Positions 1-12,700 of a stretch of DNA of 64,000 nucleotides are shown here, piece after piece. Numbering within the stretch: position 1 is the stretch's first letter; every line of letters starts with the position of its first letter. The stretch is from Benincasa hispida (taxonomy: Eukaryota > Streptophyta > Magnoliopsida > Cucurbitales > Cucurbitaceae), in assembly GCF_009727055.1 (NCBI RefSeq), contig NC_052360.1, positions 64,625,980 through 64,689,979 on the forward strand, written 5' to 3'. A model generated the notes under the pieces. The model saw only the letters and a list, made by a program, of their open reading frames with translations, was not told the DNA's origin and did no database searches. The position numbers and the translations under genes were made by a program.

Positions 1-119
1 CGAGGGGAATTAGAGTGAATGACAAAATTTAAGTTTTATTTTGAAAAATGACAAAATCGACTAGAAATAAGATTCAAGATAACTCAAGTATATTACCACA
101 AATTTGAATAAAACACAAT

Positions 120-1306
120 GTAAGAAAGCCCAAGCCACTTAATGTGACAAAAGGTAAAAGGTAAAAACCTTAATTTAAATTTTGTTTTCTTTACTTTTCA
201 AAAAACAAAATAATAATAATAAAACACAATATGGAGTTATATATACAGTGTATTTGCTCATTTTCCTCCAAAACAATGGACGGACTTTACTCATGTAATT
301 AACATAATCTTCATAATTAATTATCAATTTAGATTCTTTTCGAATTAATATCACTAATTAAATATCCAAATTTTTCTATCAAATTAATATTTTAAATATC
401 CATATATTATTAAATTTTATTTTATTTCAATTTATTATAGTTATGTTTATATAAGGTTTCACCAATTAACTAAGATATAGTTATACATACAGTGTAATAG
501 TAATATGGAACTATGAGATTTGCAACGTAATTGTAATGTAAACTTATGAGATTTTAACCACAATATTCACTATTATAACAAAATTTTGTATCTTTCTCAT
601 CTTTCTTCATGATTATCTATCTAAATCTATCTTTTGTCATCATATTTGATTTTATCTTATTCATTGTCGATTTATTTATACATTTTCTTATCAAATTTGG
701 TTTTATCTTATTGTTTTTAATTTATTTATATATTTTGTTATCAAATTCAGTTTTTTGTTACCTCCTTTTTTTCAAATTAATTAAGTTTTATCTATTTCCT
801 TTTCAGTTTATAATATATATTTAAGGATTTGTATTCTTATCATGATTTAACTATTTTTTATTTCATACATCTTTTTCTTTTATATTATTACTATTTATGT
901 AATTTTTTTTTAAAATGTAATATAATAATATAATAATATACCATTGGTATATAAACTGTATTCGAGATCTTGTTAATTTAAATTAGTTATCCCAAATTAT
1001 TGGATTTTGTTTTCTTTTAATTTTGTATTTTAGTGTCAAAATTAATATAATTGAGAAAATAACCAATTTAAATTTATTTGATACGAGATTTGAAAATTTT
1101 GCATTTAAGTTGATAAAAGATTTGAAATTTGTAAATTTTAAATTTAAGAGGAAAAAATATAAGGGTCAATTTACTGTGAATTATATTTCATTTTTTGAAT
1201 AACGCATTAAATTTCAATAGAGTTTGAAATGTCTAGATTTTGTTTTAAAATTCAATTTAATATAATTCAAATTAATAAAAAGAAAAAATGAATAAAAAGA
1301 GAGGGA

Positions 1307-1339
<33 letters not shown>

Positions 1340-1947
1340 AACCAACTTATTTCTCTTTTCCCATTTTTGTTGTTCTACCATTTGTGTAGATGCATACCAT
1401 ATCACCAACAAGTTAAAAGGTGTATTTTCCTTTTTCCCCTTTCTCACTTTTTTTGTTCGTTCATGAACCTGACAACCATACAACTCCAATATATGATTTT
1501 TCTTTCCTTCAATTGTTTCTTATTCTCTATGACATTGTGGTTGCATGAAGAAATTCTTGAATCTCTAATTTTTTTTTAGAGGAAAACCAACAAAAGAGGA
1601 GAAGTTTTTTAAATCCTTATTTTTCTTAGTTGTTGATGGTTTTGGTTGAAATCATGGAGGTATTGATTGGACTTTTTGATAGGCTACATTGTTTGGTATT
1701 TATTTGTAAGTTGAGGTAGTTTTGATAATTTATCATTATCATTTTTTATTATTTAATTCAAATTTGTCATTTTCACAATTTTTATTTATTTACTATTTTT
1801 CTAAATAAAACCTCTTAATTTACTATTTATCTAGTCAACCCTTCTAAATATATATATATATATATATATTTTTTCCTTTTGTTCACATAAAAAATAAGGT
1901 TTTTACCTTTTACCTTTTGTCACATTAAATGGCTTGGGCTTTCTTAC
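120..1947. repeat. 53-bp inverted repeat pair bounding a 1.8-kb segment
   Basis: Positions 120-172 and the reverse complement of 1895-1947 match with a single mismatch over 53 bp. The arms begin GTAAGAAAGCCCAAGCC and contain two copies of AAAAGGTA. The 1.7 kb between them has no coding content. This is the layout of a non-autonomous terminal-inverted-repeat transposon (MULE or foldback type), but I see no convincing target-site duplication outside the arms, so the true ends are uncertain. Confidence 0.5.
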
Positions 1948-2215
1948 TTTCTTACTCACGCTAGTTTCTCGTGTAGATTGGATGGAGAGAAAATCGTACG
2001 GATGGCCTCATTTTAGGATTCCACTCCAAATTTGGGGCCTAACATTTAAAAACAAGATTTTTATATATAAAAAAACATCTTTTGATCAATTATTTCATTT
2101 TTTTTTTGTCAAATAAGGCTTTTAGTATTAATTTTGGACGATTTTACCACTTTTCTATTTATTTATATCCATTTTCATATATATATTTTTCAATTTACGA
2201 AACTCCTTTAATGTT

Positions 2216-2312
2216 AGAGAGAGAAAATGCATTTATTATATCAATTGAAGAGAGAAAATATATTTAATATAATTTTTTTTGAGAGAAAATGCATTTAATA
2301 TGATTTTATTTG
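2216..2312. repeat. Three short direct repeats (GAGAGAAAATGCATTTAAT type)
   Basis: Three copies of a GAGAGAAAATGCATTTA-like string, about 30 bp apart, start near 2218, 2251 and 2281. The second is degenerate. They make the short frames read there. No function is apparent. Confidence 0.5.
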
Positions 2313-2939
2313 AGGGTTTTGGTTTCAATAATTCATTTTTCCCCTTTTTTATGTTATATACGAGGCTCATTTCAAATATTTTCCAGGTTATTTCAAATGT
2401 GTATATATACCACATATTTTTTCATATATATTTGTCTTCTTCATCCATTTGCAAAATTAACTAGTATTGTTTCTATTGAGCTATATATTGTGCATATTTT
2501 TTCATATTGGCCCATGTATATTTAATTATTTTGGAAATATACACCTCATATTATGTGCTACGATCAAATTATTTTAGAAACAACAAACAAAATTCGTGAA
2601 TTCTAAAATGTTGTATATATTTTTGTTTATTTAAAAGTTATGAGATTTGAAAATTATTTGAAGTCGTATATGTATTGGGATTTTTTTATTATTGTTAGGG
2701 AGTTATTGTTAAATTGTGATTTATTGGAATTTTTTTTACTACTTGAATGAAATTTATGATATGCTGTCAATATTTGCAAATATCTAACTCTTCAAATGTA
2801 TATTTAGAAATAACCATGATTTTGCCAAAAGAAAAAATGAAGGAAATCTCAATTGAGAACAACGAAGTAAATCTCATTCATAAAAGTGGAAAAGAAAATC
2901 ATATTGATTGTGAAACTTTAAAGTGGTACAACCATCTAT

Positions 2940-3366
2940 TTTAGTACATTTCAAATATACTTACCAATATATTTTATATATTAGTTAGGATATTTGCAAA
3001 CATCTAATACAATAGTTTAAGGTAAATTTAAAAATAACCGTGAATAATCCACCAAAAAGATCAACTAGTTGCCATGAAACCAATTGTATCTAAGTACATA
3101 TCAAATATATTTACCAGTATATTTTTTATATTGGTTAGAACATTTGCAAAAACTCGATACAATATTCAAGGGTATATCAAATATCACACTATATATATCA
3201 TAAAATAGTAGTCTAAATAAAAAAAAATATAGTCATTTATATCAAATAGACGTGTATATCTATCAATATTTAAATTAAAAAAATATATACCACAATATAT
3301 AATATAAGACGTCTAAATAAAAAAAATACCCATCATCATTTATATCAAATAAACATGTAAATATAT
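2940..3366. repeat. Two imperfect direct duplications
   Basis: About 83 bp at 2942-3025 recurs at 3093-3175, both containing TTTCAAATATA/TATCAAATATA, CTTACCA and TTTGCAAA. Another unit at 3212-3258 recurs at 3311-3364, starting GTCTAAATAAAAAAAATA. These look like local tandem duplications in AT-rich intergenic DNA. Confidence 0.5.
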
Positions 3367-3399
3367 CACATACATGTACTTTTAAGGTTAAAAAATAGA

Positions 3400-4510
3400 A
3401 GAGGAAAAGTGAAGGCCTTGCCGTCATCACCCATCCCCATTTGACATTCAACTTTCCCCATGCCAGCTGTCGCGCGTCCACGACTCTATTTTCTCCAGTT
3501 TCGTCTAAGTCTCGTCGTTGTTCGCCAAGCTCGTCCGACTCCGTTGAAGGCGGCGACCACATCGTCGCCTCCCGCTGCATCGTCCAATTTCTGCAACTTT
3601 CTTCGGAACAGCAACGACGGAGATTGGGTGGTGATGAACGAGGGAAAGAGAGAGATCGGTGGAGAAGAATGAAAATGGGGAATTGAGAGGGGTGGGTTTG
3701 AAGGAATGGGAGAAATTTGATGGATAAGAGGATGAAGAAGAAGATGGGAGAGAAGAGTGGAGAAGGAAGACTAAAGAGGGATAATTCATCATGCATGGAT
3801 ACAGAAAAATCTGGACTATCCATTGATGCAAATCACTAGACTAATTATTTAATTTGATTTTGTTTTTATAAAAATAGTGGATGAGGCCCAATGATGAATA
3901 GATACCGATATTAGTAAAATGGAGAGGCCAATAATTTATTATTTATTATTTATTATTATTATTATTGTAAAAAATGGAATGTTCGAGACTCAATCTAATG
4001 TGGGTTTATTCTTGGTAAAAATCCTAATTTGACTTTTTGCTTATGTTAGAATACGCGCGAGGCTCGAACACAATCTAGATTTCTTGCTCTTTCCTCTCAC
4101 TCCTTCATCTTGTTCCTCAATTTACATTGCTCTCCTCCATTTTAAGTTAGCTTACTCTATTCTCGTTCTCTTTTCTTGATCTTACTTATTGGTCTCGCTC
4201 TTTCTTCTTAATCTCACGCATTGGTCTTGTTCTCATCTTTGATTCCACGAGAGAGCCAAAGAAACCACTCACTGGCGCGAAGTGATTGCCAATAGGTAGT
4301 GACAAAACTACAACACCGATAACAAACGGGACAAAGGTGAACACTAACCAACTGGGCGGTGAGACTCGAGGGAGAAGATCGCCTCCCAAAGAAGAATTTC
4401 AAAAGAGGAAGAAGAAGATCAAGTTAGAAGGATTTAAAAAAATAATAAATTATAGCTTTGATAGCGAGAAAGCAAGAAAAACGAAGAGAAAAATGAAGAG
4501 ATTTTGATAA
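3400..4510. other. Two GC-richer islands, coding status not supported
   Basis: Positions 3400-3830 and 4030-4510 have clearly higher GC than their surroundings. Both strands of the first island carry frames (182 aa minus, 81 aa plus). The minus frame starts with a Ser/Phe/Leu-rich low-complexity stretch and runs out into AT-rich repeat DNA. I recognise no domain, and there is no splice pattern joining the islands. They may be remnants of a gene fragment or transposon. Confidence 0.35.
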
Positions 4511-6385
4511 TTTGTATAACGTAAGCAAAAGGTCAAAAAACATTTGTTTTTAGAACCTAGGTCAAATTTCGGGGCTTCTTATTTTGGGCGGCTTTCTATG
4601 CCATTTTTCCCTTGCTGGAGCTAGTGTGTGGTCTTGCGAAGTTGGTCGCACTAGAAGAAGAAGAAATAAGTGTATTTTGTAAAATTGCTTGAGAACGAGG
4701 TAAGCAAAATGTCAAAATTCTTGAGTTTTAAAAAGTGGGACAAAGATCATTTTGGACCTCGAGAATCAGTCTTCTAATCGAGTTTCTCATGGTGATCAAA
4801 AGCCTCAATTACTTTTTTTTGAGATGTTACATATCTAGTTCTTAAGTTTTGAGCTTGATTTTAGTTTAAAATCATTGAAAGTGAAAATTTAATGAAAAAT
4901 CAAAATTAAATGTATAAATCTTGAAACCAAAGTAGCAAATTAAAGTAAAACTCAAATCTCAAAGATAAAATGATTTTGTAACCTAAAAACTCAAAACTTA
5001 AAGACTTATTTTGAAACCTAAGAACCAAATGGAAGCTAAACCCAAAATCCATTTACTATTTTTTTTTTTTTTTTTTGAGTTAATAGGGTCTCAGAACTTT
5101 TGATTGATTAATATACTTTTATGTCAGTCAAATGATTAAGTTGAACTTATTAAACAAAAAATAATAAAGAACTTCATATGGTAAAGTTCTCATAATTTTA
5201 CCATCAAATTTTCTTTTCACAAAACCTTACTATTGCCATTGATTATGCAACTTCAATGTGTTTATAAATTATAAAGACTAAGATTAAACCATTACAACTT
5301 TTAAACTATTAAGACTGAATTATGGTACTCAGAGAAAAAGAGACTAAACTATAAAACTAAATCATTACACATTTGAAAGCAATAGATTAAGTTTAAATTC
5401 TGAAACTAAATTTTTATGAACTTTGTATACTATAATAAGTTTAATTTCTCAACTTCAAATTAATAAGGGTATACTTGGGTATGTTTGAAATAACTTAAGT
5501 ATTTTAAAGTGTATTTTTCTTTTCCAACCACTTAAAAAGTCATTACAACATGCTCTAAATGTTTGGAAGACATACAAGGTAGAAAAGGCAGGAAGTGGTG
5601 GTAGAAAGTAGTCAACAATGTGTAAATTACACAATTTGCAACCCAAGAGAATTTGGGTGCAAAAATAAAAGGTATAAATACCCTAAACATCTTAAATTGA
5701 GATCTAGATTCTCAACACCCTGCTAATTAATTGCTAAAGCCACACAGGACAAGTTGCTTAATATTCTACTAAGCTTCCATTTCCAATCCTCCCAAGTGTG
5801 TTCTACTTCCACTTTAATGATCCATCAGATTGCTACCTTCAAACCAGCTACCATCTTCAGAACCTTATGTAGGACAAAAACTCTCTGTCTTCATGTATGT
5901 TTCTTTCTTCCAGTTCATACTAGAAAAACTGACCCAATGGAGCAATAACCCTTACCTGATCGAGCAACAACTCTAATCGATCCGTTGTTGGGGAAACCAT
6001 TCCACAGACAGAGAGAAAAGCCAATACATGATGTTTCCCCATATAGAGTCTTCTCTATTTGAAATGATTTGCGGGTTGAATGAAGATGCACTTAGTCATC
6101 AACGTGAAGCAACACGTGGGTAGAGGCACATCAAACTCGCATATCCAAACCGTATACGTCTTTAGAATCCTTGGCAGCAGAAGATGTCTTAGTCTCACAT
6201 CATGGTTCTTTTTCTTTCATTCAGGACTATGTAAGAAGGAACTTGCATCCAAGCCACAACTCTCCTTCCTTCCTAGATAAATTATTTTCTTAATATTAAT
6301 GTTGATTTGTTTAAAGAATAACCAGAATCAACAGGAGAGAAATAATGAGTACAAAATATTTCTTCAAACAGAATCTTCTCTTCAA

Positions 6386-8917
6386 TCAACCCAGTGTTCT
6401 ATATTCAACCACTGAATCATATTCTTCCATGCGTAATGAACTTCCTGCAAAACATCTGAGAAGGAAAGTTTTCCAAATAAAAACAGTAGCAGAAAAATAA
6501 TAAACGCAAAAATTGCAGCCAGCTAAATATATATTTGATAAAAATAACTGCTTTCATTGGGAATAAAATGAAAGACTACAAGGACATACCAAAAAATCAA
6601 ACCCACAGAAAACTCCACTGAAAAAAGGGAATCCAACAAAATTCCAGCCAGGCATTGTGATGAAGAAACAAACACAAAGACAGTTACCCATGGGACTTTT
6701 ATGATAGACTTAGAGTGAACTAGCAAGGACTATGTTTGGAATACCATTAGGATAAAAAAGGGCTCTTTTGATGTAAAGAAACTCATGGGATTTTAATTTC
6801 TTATGTAGGTAGCAGTGATTTTAGTTGTTTAGGCATATTCATTCAGGCGGTACGTGTCCCACCTCGAAGCTGAAATACTTGGCAATTCTTTTGTATTGTC
6901 TTATTTGGCAAGACATCAATATAATTCCTATTTCAATTCTCCGAATCCTGTCGAAATCCACCCTGCAGTCTTTTAATCTAGGTATAAGAGGGTTGCTTCA
7001 GTCAGTTAATAGCTAAGGACAGTCTGAGTGAAGGATAGTTATATAATATAGCCCTTGAGCCAGTGGCACAGTTGAATTGGGATCAAATGGCACAACAGTA
7101 CACATACATACTGAGAGTAACATTGAAAATTTACTTGTAATCGACTATGTTGAAGCTTAGGGTTGGATATCATGTTCTTGCATTCCTAGGTTGCCAATTT
7201 TCTGGGTAGCATTCATCTAGCAGTGAACAACACCCTTAATACATCTACTTCTGCGAGTGGACTACCAGAACTTAGAATTCAGATGCTCAAGAAATCTTCC
7301 ATTCATTTCAAAATTTAGATGCATCATCGAAACCACAAGGATTTAAATTATTGAACAGTTAATGAGTCATGTACCTTAGTTCATGCCAAAACAGATCAGT
7401 CTTTTCAAAGAGGAAGGGACGCAAAGGTGAAAGAAAGTCATCTTCAGCATTAAGCTGTGGGGAAGGAACTTCAAGTCTTGCCACAAATAGTGAGATAACC
7501 AGATGAACAATTATAGTTGGATCTGGGTCCTCCAGGATGGCCTGTAACTCTCTTCGAATCCATGGTTTAATCCTCTCTAGAATTGCTTCTTTGGCTCCAC
7601 GACTTCCCAATATGTTCTGCACAGATCGCAATCACAAACACAGAATATGAAGGAATTAAAATAACAGAATTGCACATGCACCCAATGAGAACTTTGCAAC
7701 ATGTTTTATGCAATCAAAGAGATAAATTTAAGCCATTCCTTATCAATTGTGCCTGTACACAAATGTATTGGCAACTAGAGTATAGAACAATTGTAAAGCT
7801 AAAGATATTCTTTCCTCGACAATCCAAGTTTCAACCCTAAACCCCACATGTAGTTAATTCAAGGAACTAGCCCCAATGAGATGTAAATGAGGTAATGAAA
7901 ATCAAATTGAGAATAGAAATAGTTTTTCAAATCCTACCAGCAACCAGACTTCATTTGAAAATTCATTAACAGTTAAAATCATCCAATAACTCGGAGTTGC
8001 TCAAGGATTAAAGCGCATACCAGTTCTAAACATGATCTGACCGAAGATGGAAGGGCTTGAATACATCGGTTGTATATGCTTTGTCAAATCATAACCCAAC
8101 AACATATTAGCAAAAGCATTCAAGCTCTTAGCTCCAAAACACGGAGAAAAAAGTGAGAGGCATAAAATCCAACCGGAGAAATAAACCTTGAAGTTACCTT
8201 GCTCGCCATTGAAGTTCTCGCCCGGCAACAACATCCGCAGGCACAGATTCCGGCCCTCGCCGTCCAAACGATCGCCGCCATGTAAGTGATCTTTCCGACC
8301 GTCTTTCTCTATTTAATTCATTCCTCGTGCTCTGAAGAATCCTACATCGAGGAGAACAAATATAGTTCCAAGTTCAATTTTTAAATCTATCCCTCGATTA
8401 GAACATACTAAAAGCATTCAGTTCTCCGGGACATGGAGAGAGCAAAGAAAACAACGTTCCATATTCGCTTCTAAGTTCAATTCAAGCAGAAAAAAGTACA
8501 CTCGCAAACAAAATCAACTGCCATAAAGACGTATCAAAAACAGAAAACACACCCGCGAGCGTCTGTCCGGGAAGATCCGACTCCAATCTTGAGCTTATCG
8601 GGACAATTCAAGGTTTTCAAACGTTCTATGCGGAAGCTTCGTGATGAGAGGTTGATTTTGGCGAACCATGAATCGAATTGAGCGTTACAGAGAGGGCAAG
8701 TTCGCTTCAAATTGCTCCATTTACGAATACAGCCTATGCAATAGGCGTGGATACACGTTGTAAGCACGGCAGCTGTACGATCCTTCAATTCTATGAGGCA
8801 AATTGGGCACGTTTCTCCGCAAATCGCCGGCGAAATTACCTTCGATATGAAGTTTTCGCCGTTGAGCTTCGGCGCCGGTTCTCGGGTCGAAGGCTTCATG
8901 ACTTCCGCCTGCAGCAT
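6386..8917 (-). CDS. Topors-like C3HC4 RING-type E3 ubiquitin ligase, five exons
   Basis: Predicted RING ubiquitin ligase of 292 aa. Exons (minus): 8917-8553, 8341-8198, 8078-8021, 7616-7375, 6455-6386. Every junction is GT..AG and the phases (2,2,0,2) add to 879 nt ending in TGA. The RING is at residues 37-77 with ligands C37, C40, C55, H57, C60, C63, C74 and C77, followed by the family-like WSNLKR and FDSWF strings. Exon 2 gives WRRSFGR and LQWRAS, exon 3 IYNRCIQALPSS, exon 4 the PWIRRELQAILEDPDP block, and exon 5 MEEYDSVVEYR, the expected order for plant Topors-like RING proteins (from memory of the family). RING proteins of this type pass ubiquitin from an E2 to a substrate; the substrate is unknown here. 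The ATG at 8917 is the first in frame with the RING. The small exons 3 and 5 are found only by splice logic. No disabling change is seen. Confidence 0.85.
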
Positions 8918-9060
8918 TCTGTGGAGAGTAAGAGGAAAGACAAACTTTATGTGCCCAAAATAGTCCGTACAAATTCGGGCCTACTTTAGAATGAATTTTT
9001 GGACCAGCCCAAATAATTTACATCATTGCACCTGTGGCTTGGGCTCAAATGGTCCGTAAG
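8918..9060 (-). promoter_or_regulatory. Upstream region of the RING gene with site II-like boxes
   Basis: Within about 140 bp upstream of the start codon are a GGGCCT at 8978-8983, an AGCCCA near 9008 and a TGGGCT near 9044. TGGGCY (site II) boxes are bound by TCP factors in promoters of housekeeping and growth-related plant genes. No TATA box is obvious, which fits that promoter class. The assignment rests on motif and position only. Confidence 0.4.
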
Positions 9061-9791
9061 GAAAATTTCAAAAACTTTTCAACCTAAAAACTTTTCTATG
9101 TTTTACCATACTAATTTTACTCTCAATTAAAAAACTCTTCAGACCGCACCACATTTTTCCTTCTTTCAACGATTTCTTCAGCTTTTCATTCAATATGTAT
9201 TCAATGCAATACTAACCTTTCACCAACACATTTATTCCCAACTAAATACCATTGAATAACATTGATATAAAGAATGGAAGGTCACTCTTAGTTATTCATT
9301 TTCCGTTGAACTCATCACAAAGTTCTCCCATTGTTCTCTCAGAGTTTCAGTCCAACGTCCTCATTATCGATCGTTTTCATATTTGTTCATTTCATTGTGT
9401 CTTTGAGTATAGAGCAAGATTCATTCATTGGATCCAGAAACGAAAAGAACATAAGTGAAATTCTACAGTATTTCTTGTCCCCCACTTCGTTTAGTATTGA
9501 ATGAATGATCGTATAGTAATATATAGACGACCATTCATTACAATATAAACGCTCATTTAGTATTGTATAAACACTCGTTTAGTATATATACGTGATCACG
9601 TATACAATTCTAAGCGAACACTTATAAATAGTTGGGCAATCGCTTATCAATTACTGGGCGATTTCTTAAAATTTGATTGGATATTGCTTAAAATTTGCTA
9701 ATCTGATTGCATACCAATGATGCTATTTTGCATATTTGTACAATTTGGTGAAGAATGAAACGAGTCGGGATGCAACTATGTTAGAGGTCAT
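9061..9791. other. Spacer between the RING promoter and the MULE, with cgTTTAG-type repeats
   Basis: No gene is seen. From about 9490 to 9660 there are degenerate copies of the GATCGT(A/T)TAG and CTCGTTTAG motif that recurs through this window's transposons. This stretch is therefore probably already part of the Mutator-like element whose transposase begins at 9792. The element's left terminus could not be placed. Confidence 0.4.
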
Positions 9792-12700
9792 ATGAAAGGT
9801 TTGAATGTCAAAAATAATATAACTGTAAGTAAATTAATGAATATTATGCACCGACTGAATATCAATCCATATATATTTGATATACACATCAAATGTTGCT
9901 ACAATCTAGTGGTCTCAGCTCCCTCAATTGACATAGTCGATGATGGAGATCTTAGCTTGTTTTTAGAAAGCAGTGGTGCATCTCGAATGTCATTATTTGT
10001 ATCGGTTTCACCTCGCGAAAGTCATGGAGTACACATCGAGAATATATACCAGTAGTACAATCCAACGAATCAACCCATTCCAACTAGTCAAAATTTTGGG
10101 TATGCAACCATTCCAACACGTAATATTCCCAACATGTCTTCAATGGATGATCATATTGAGCCATGTAATTTGGGGGAGGATCAAAGTGAAGCTTGGTTTG
10201 GTCACAACAATGAACCCAGATGTACTCCACGGTTTGATATCGACCATGAATATGGACAATCTTCAGGACCAAAAACTCTCAAACACCGTAACCCCACTTG
10301 CTCTCGTCTCACCAGTTGTGATGCCTTCGATTCAAATGCATTCCACTGTTCCAACCCAACCTTTGTAGATATACCCAGACCATCAAAGGGCCTATCATAT
10401 GACGACCTCATCACAATATCTCATGACTGTCTAAATGACGAGAATATAAAGGTCGGTCGGATTTTCTTTTCGAAATATGACTTGTCAGTTAAATTGTCAA
10501 TACTTGTAAGAAAAAAAGAACTTCGACTACCGTGTAAAGAAGTCAACGAAGAGCTTGCTAACTGTACGATGTTCAGTTAAAGAATGCAAGTGGAGGGTGA
10601 TGGAATTAGCATGCAATTAGCATAAGCAATTAGGATTTGCACTCTAATTCCATCAATCTTAGCAACTATGCAAGCATGTTTATAAACTTAAAGTAGGGTT
10701 TTGAAATTATACTTTTGAAGAACACTTCAAATCTTCGAATTCTGGTTGAATCTTCACTCCAAATTGTTGTAGACCACCACTTGATCTTCCCTACTATTCT
10801 ATAGGACCTTAGATTGGGTGGTGGAGCTCAAAATGAGTTGGAATTGAAGGGAATTCTTAAGGAGAAAGACTAGTTTTCTACTAAAGTTGAAGAACACTTC
10901 TTCAATTCATTTTCAGCCAAAATTGTTCATTGCATGTCATTCCTCTTAGCACAAAATGACTCAGTTTTGTTTAGGTCTCTCATGAAATCTAATTTCCTCT
11001 CATTTTGAAAGCAAGTAGGTCAATTTTAAAGTGGGATTTGAGTATCTAATGTAAAATAAACCACTAAGTTGATTTTCAAATTTAAATTGGATTAAAATCA
11101 AATTTTTATTGATTTTTTTAATAAAAATGATTTAAATATTTGAATTTTCATAAAATTCAAAAATTCAATTTTAAATAAAAACAATTTAAATAATTAATCA
11201 AACAATTTAATATCCAAAAATCACCAATTCCACGATCATGAATCACTATTCATGTAATTAATCTTTAAATCAAATTTAAATATTATCCAATTCTCCAATT
11301 TTGTTTAATACGATAATTAAACGTGTAATTATATCATATATAATTATTGATTCCCTTAAATCGAATTTGTGTAATTATATCGTATATAATTACTAATTCT
11401 TGAAATCGAATTTGAACGTTTCAAATTCACTCATCATGCTATCCTAAGGTTTAGTCCATATGTGAGCTAGTAGAGGATCTAATGGACCTACATATCACGG
11501 GCTCCAACAATCTGAGATTAACCGGCTAAACTCTTTAACCTTATTAACCAACATTTGTTAACTATCAGGTCACTCCAATAAAGTCCAGTACTTGCACTCC
11601 ACTCACTGTAAATATATTTCTGTTCACTCGATATAATCATAATCAGTAAGTCAACCCTTCACATATTGTTTGTACTAACACCTGGGTCAAAAGCTGTTTT
11701 ACCCCTAAATTACATCTTACTCTTTAAGTCCTACTAATCCTCTAATGAAGAATTGGTTTGTGATCCAATCACTAAACCAAGTCCCTTTCGAGCCAATGAG
11801 AGGGTGTGGCTCCTGGTTCAAGACCTGGAGTCAGTACTTAAGAGAACAACCTCTCCACTATCCCTGAAAGTGGGCAGGAGTGAATTCTATCTTGCACCCT
11901 ATGTCCCCAGCTATCTACCCGATCTTACCCCTAAAATGGGAGGCTTACTGAGTCGACGTTGTTGAGTCAACCCTTACCCATGCAAATCTATGAATAATCT
12001 CGAATAAACAGGAGTTCATAATTAGCTCAGGATTAAGGTCAAGTTACTTAGGTCATCGCTTTGAAATAGTCAGTCTTAAACAGTAAAAAACGTTATAAAG
12101 TAAGAGTTGCTTTATTTTTTATTCTGATCTTATACAAACTCTTTGCATAAGATGCCTTTACTCGCATGTCTCCACATGAACGATTCAGGATCATATCGTT
12201 TGTACTAAATACAAAGTGGATCGCATCCAATAGTATTTCCAAAATAAGGTACCCAGCCTCATCCATATACTTATAGACCGTTTTGGCTATCTAGTCGAAC
12301 TTGATCCACTCTTATGTCTCTACATAAAGTCCAAGTACTTATGTAATAGTCGTGGATCTTAGTTTATTGGATTTAGTGCAATTTACATATTCAATAGCAG
12401 TTTTATATAACAAAACCTCAATAACATCTTTATTGCAATATAATATGTTTAATCTTATAAACTGCGAGTTTTAGGACATACAACCCAACGAGGGGTTCAT
12501 GCAAAAAAATTGAAAGAAAGTAATTCCTTCAAGTGATGAAATATCCAAGTGAACATACATGTTCTCTTGAAAATGATAATGGGTAGTCATCGACAAGCAA
12601 AAAAATGGGTTATTGGACACTTAATCAAGTCCACACGAACAAGTGATCGAATATACCGTCTGAGGGTTATCATTGAGGACGACCGGAAATATTTTGGAGT

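Larger units (their letters stand above)
1..6385. other. AT-rich intergenic region without a supported gene
   Basis: No open reading frame here looks like a conserved protein. The short frames are low-complexity (Phe/Leu/Ile/Tyr-rich) translations of AT-rich DNA. It contains (AT)n runs near 1311-1331 and 1849-1869, a 53-bp inverted repeat pair, small direct repeats and two GC-richer patches, listed separately. The part from 5650 to 6385 lies just downstream of the RING gene on the minus strand and may hold its 3' UTR. Confidence 0.7.

Noticed and set aside
3275..3823. 182-aa minus-strand protein gene
   Set aside because: Low-complexity Ser/Phe/Leu start, no domain, runs into AT-rich repeat, and overlaps frames on the other strand.
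5754..6280. Two short plus-strand genes (64 and 66 aa)
   Set aside because: No domain or splice support. They lie just downstream of the minus-strand RING gene, where a UTR is expected.
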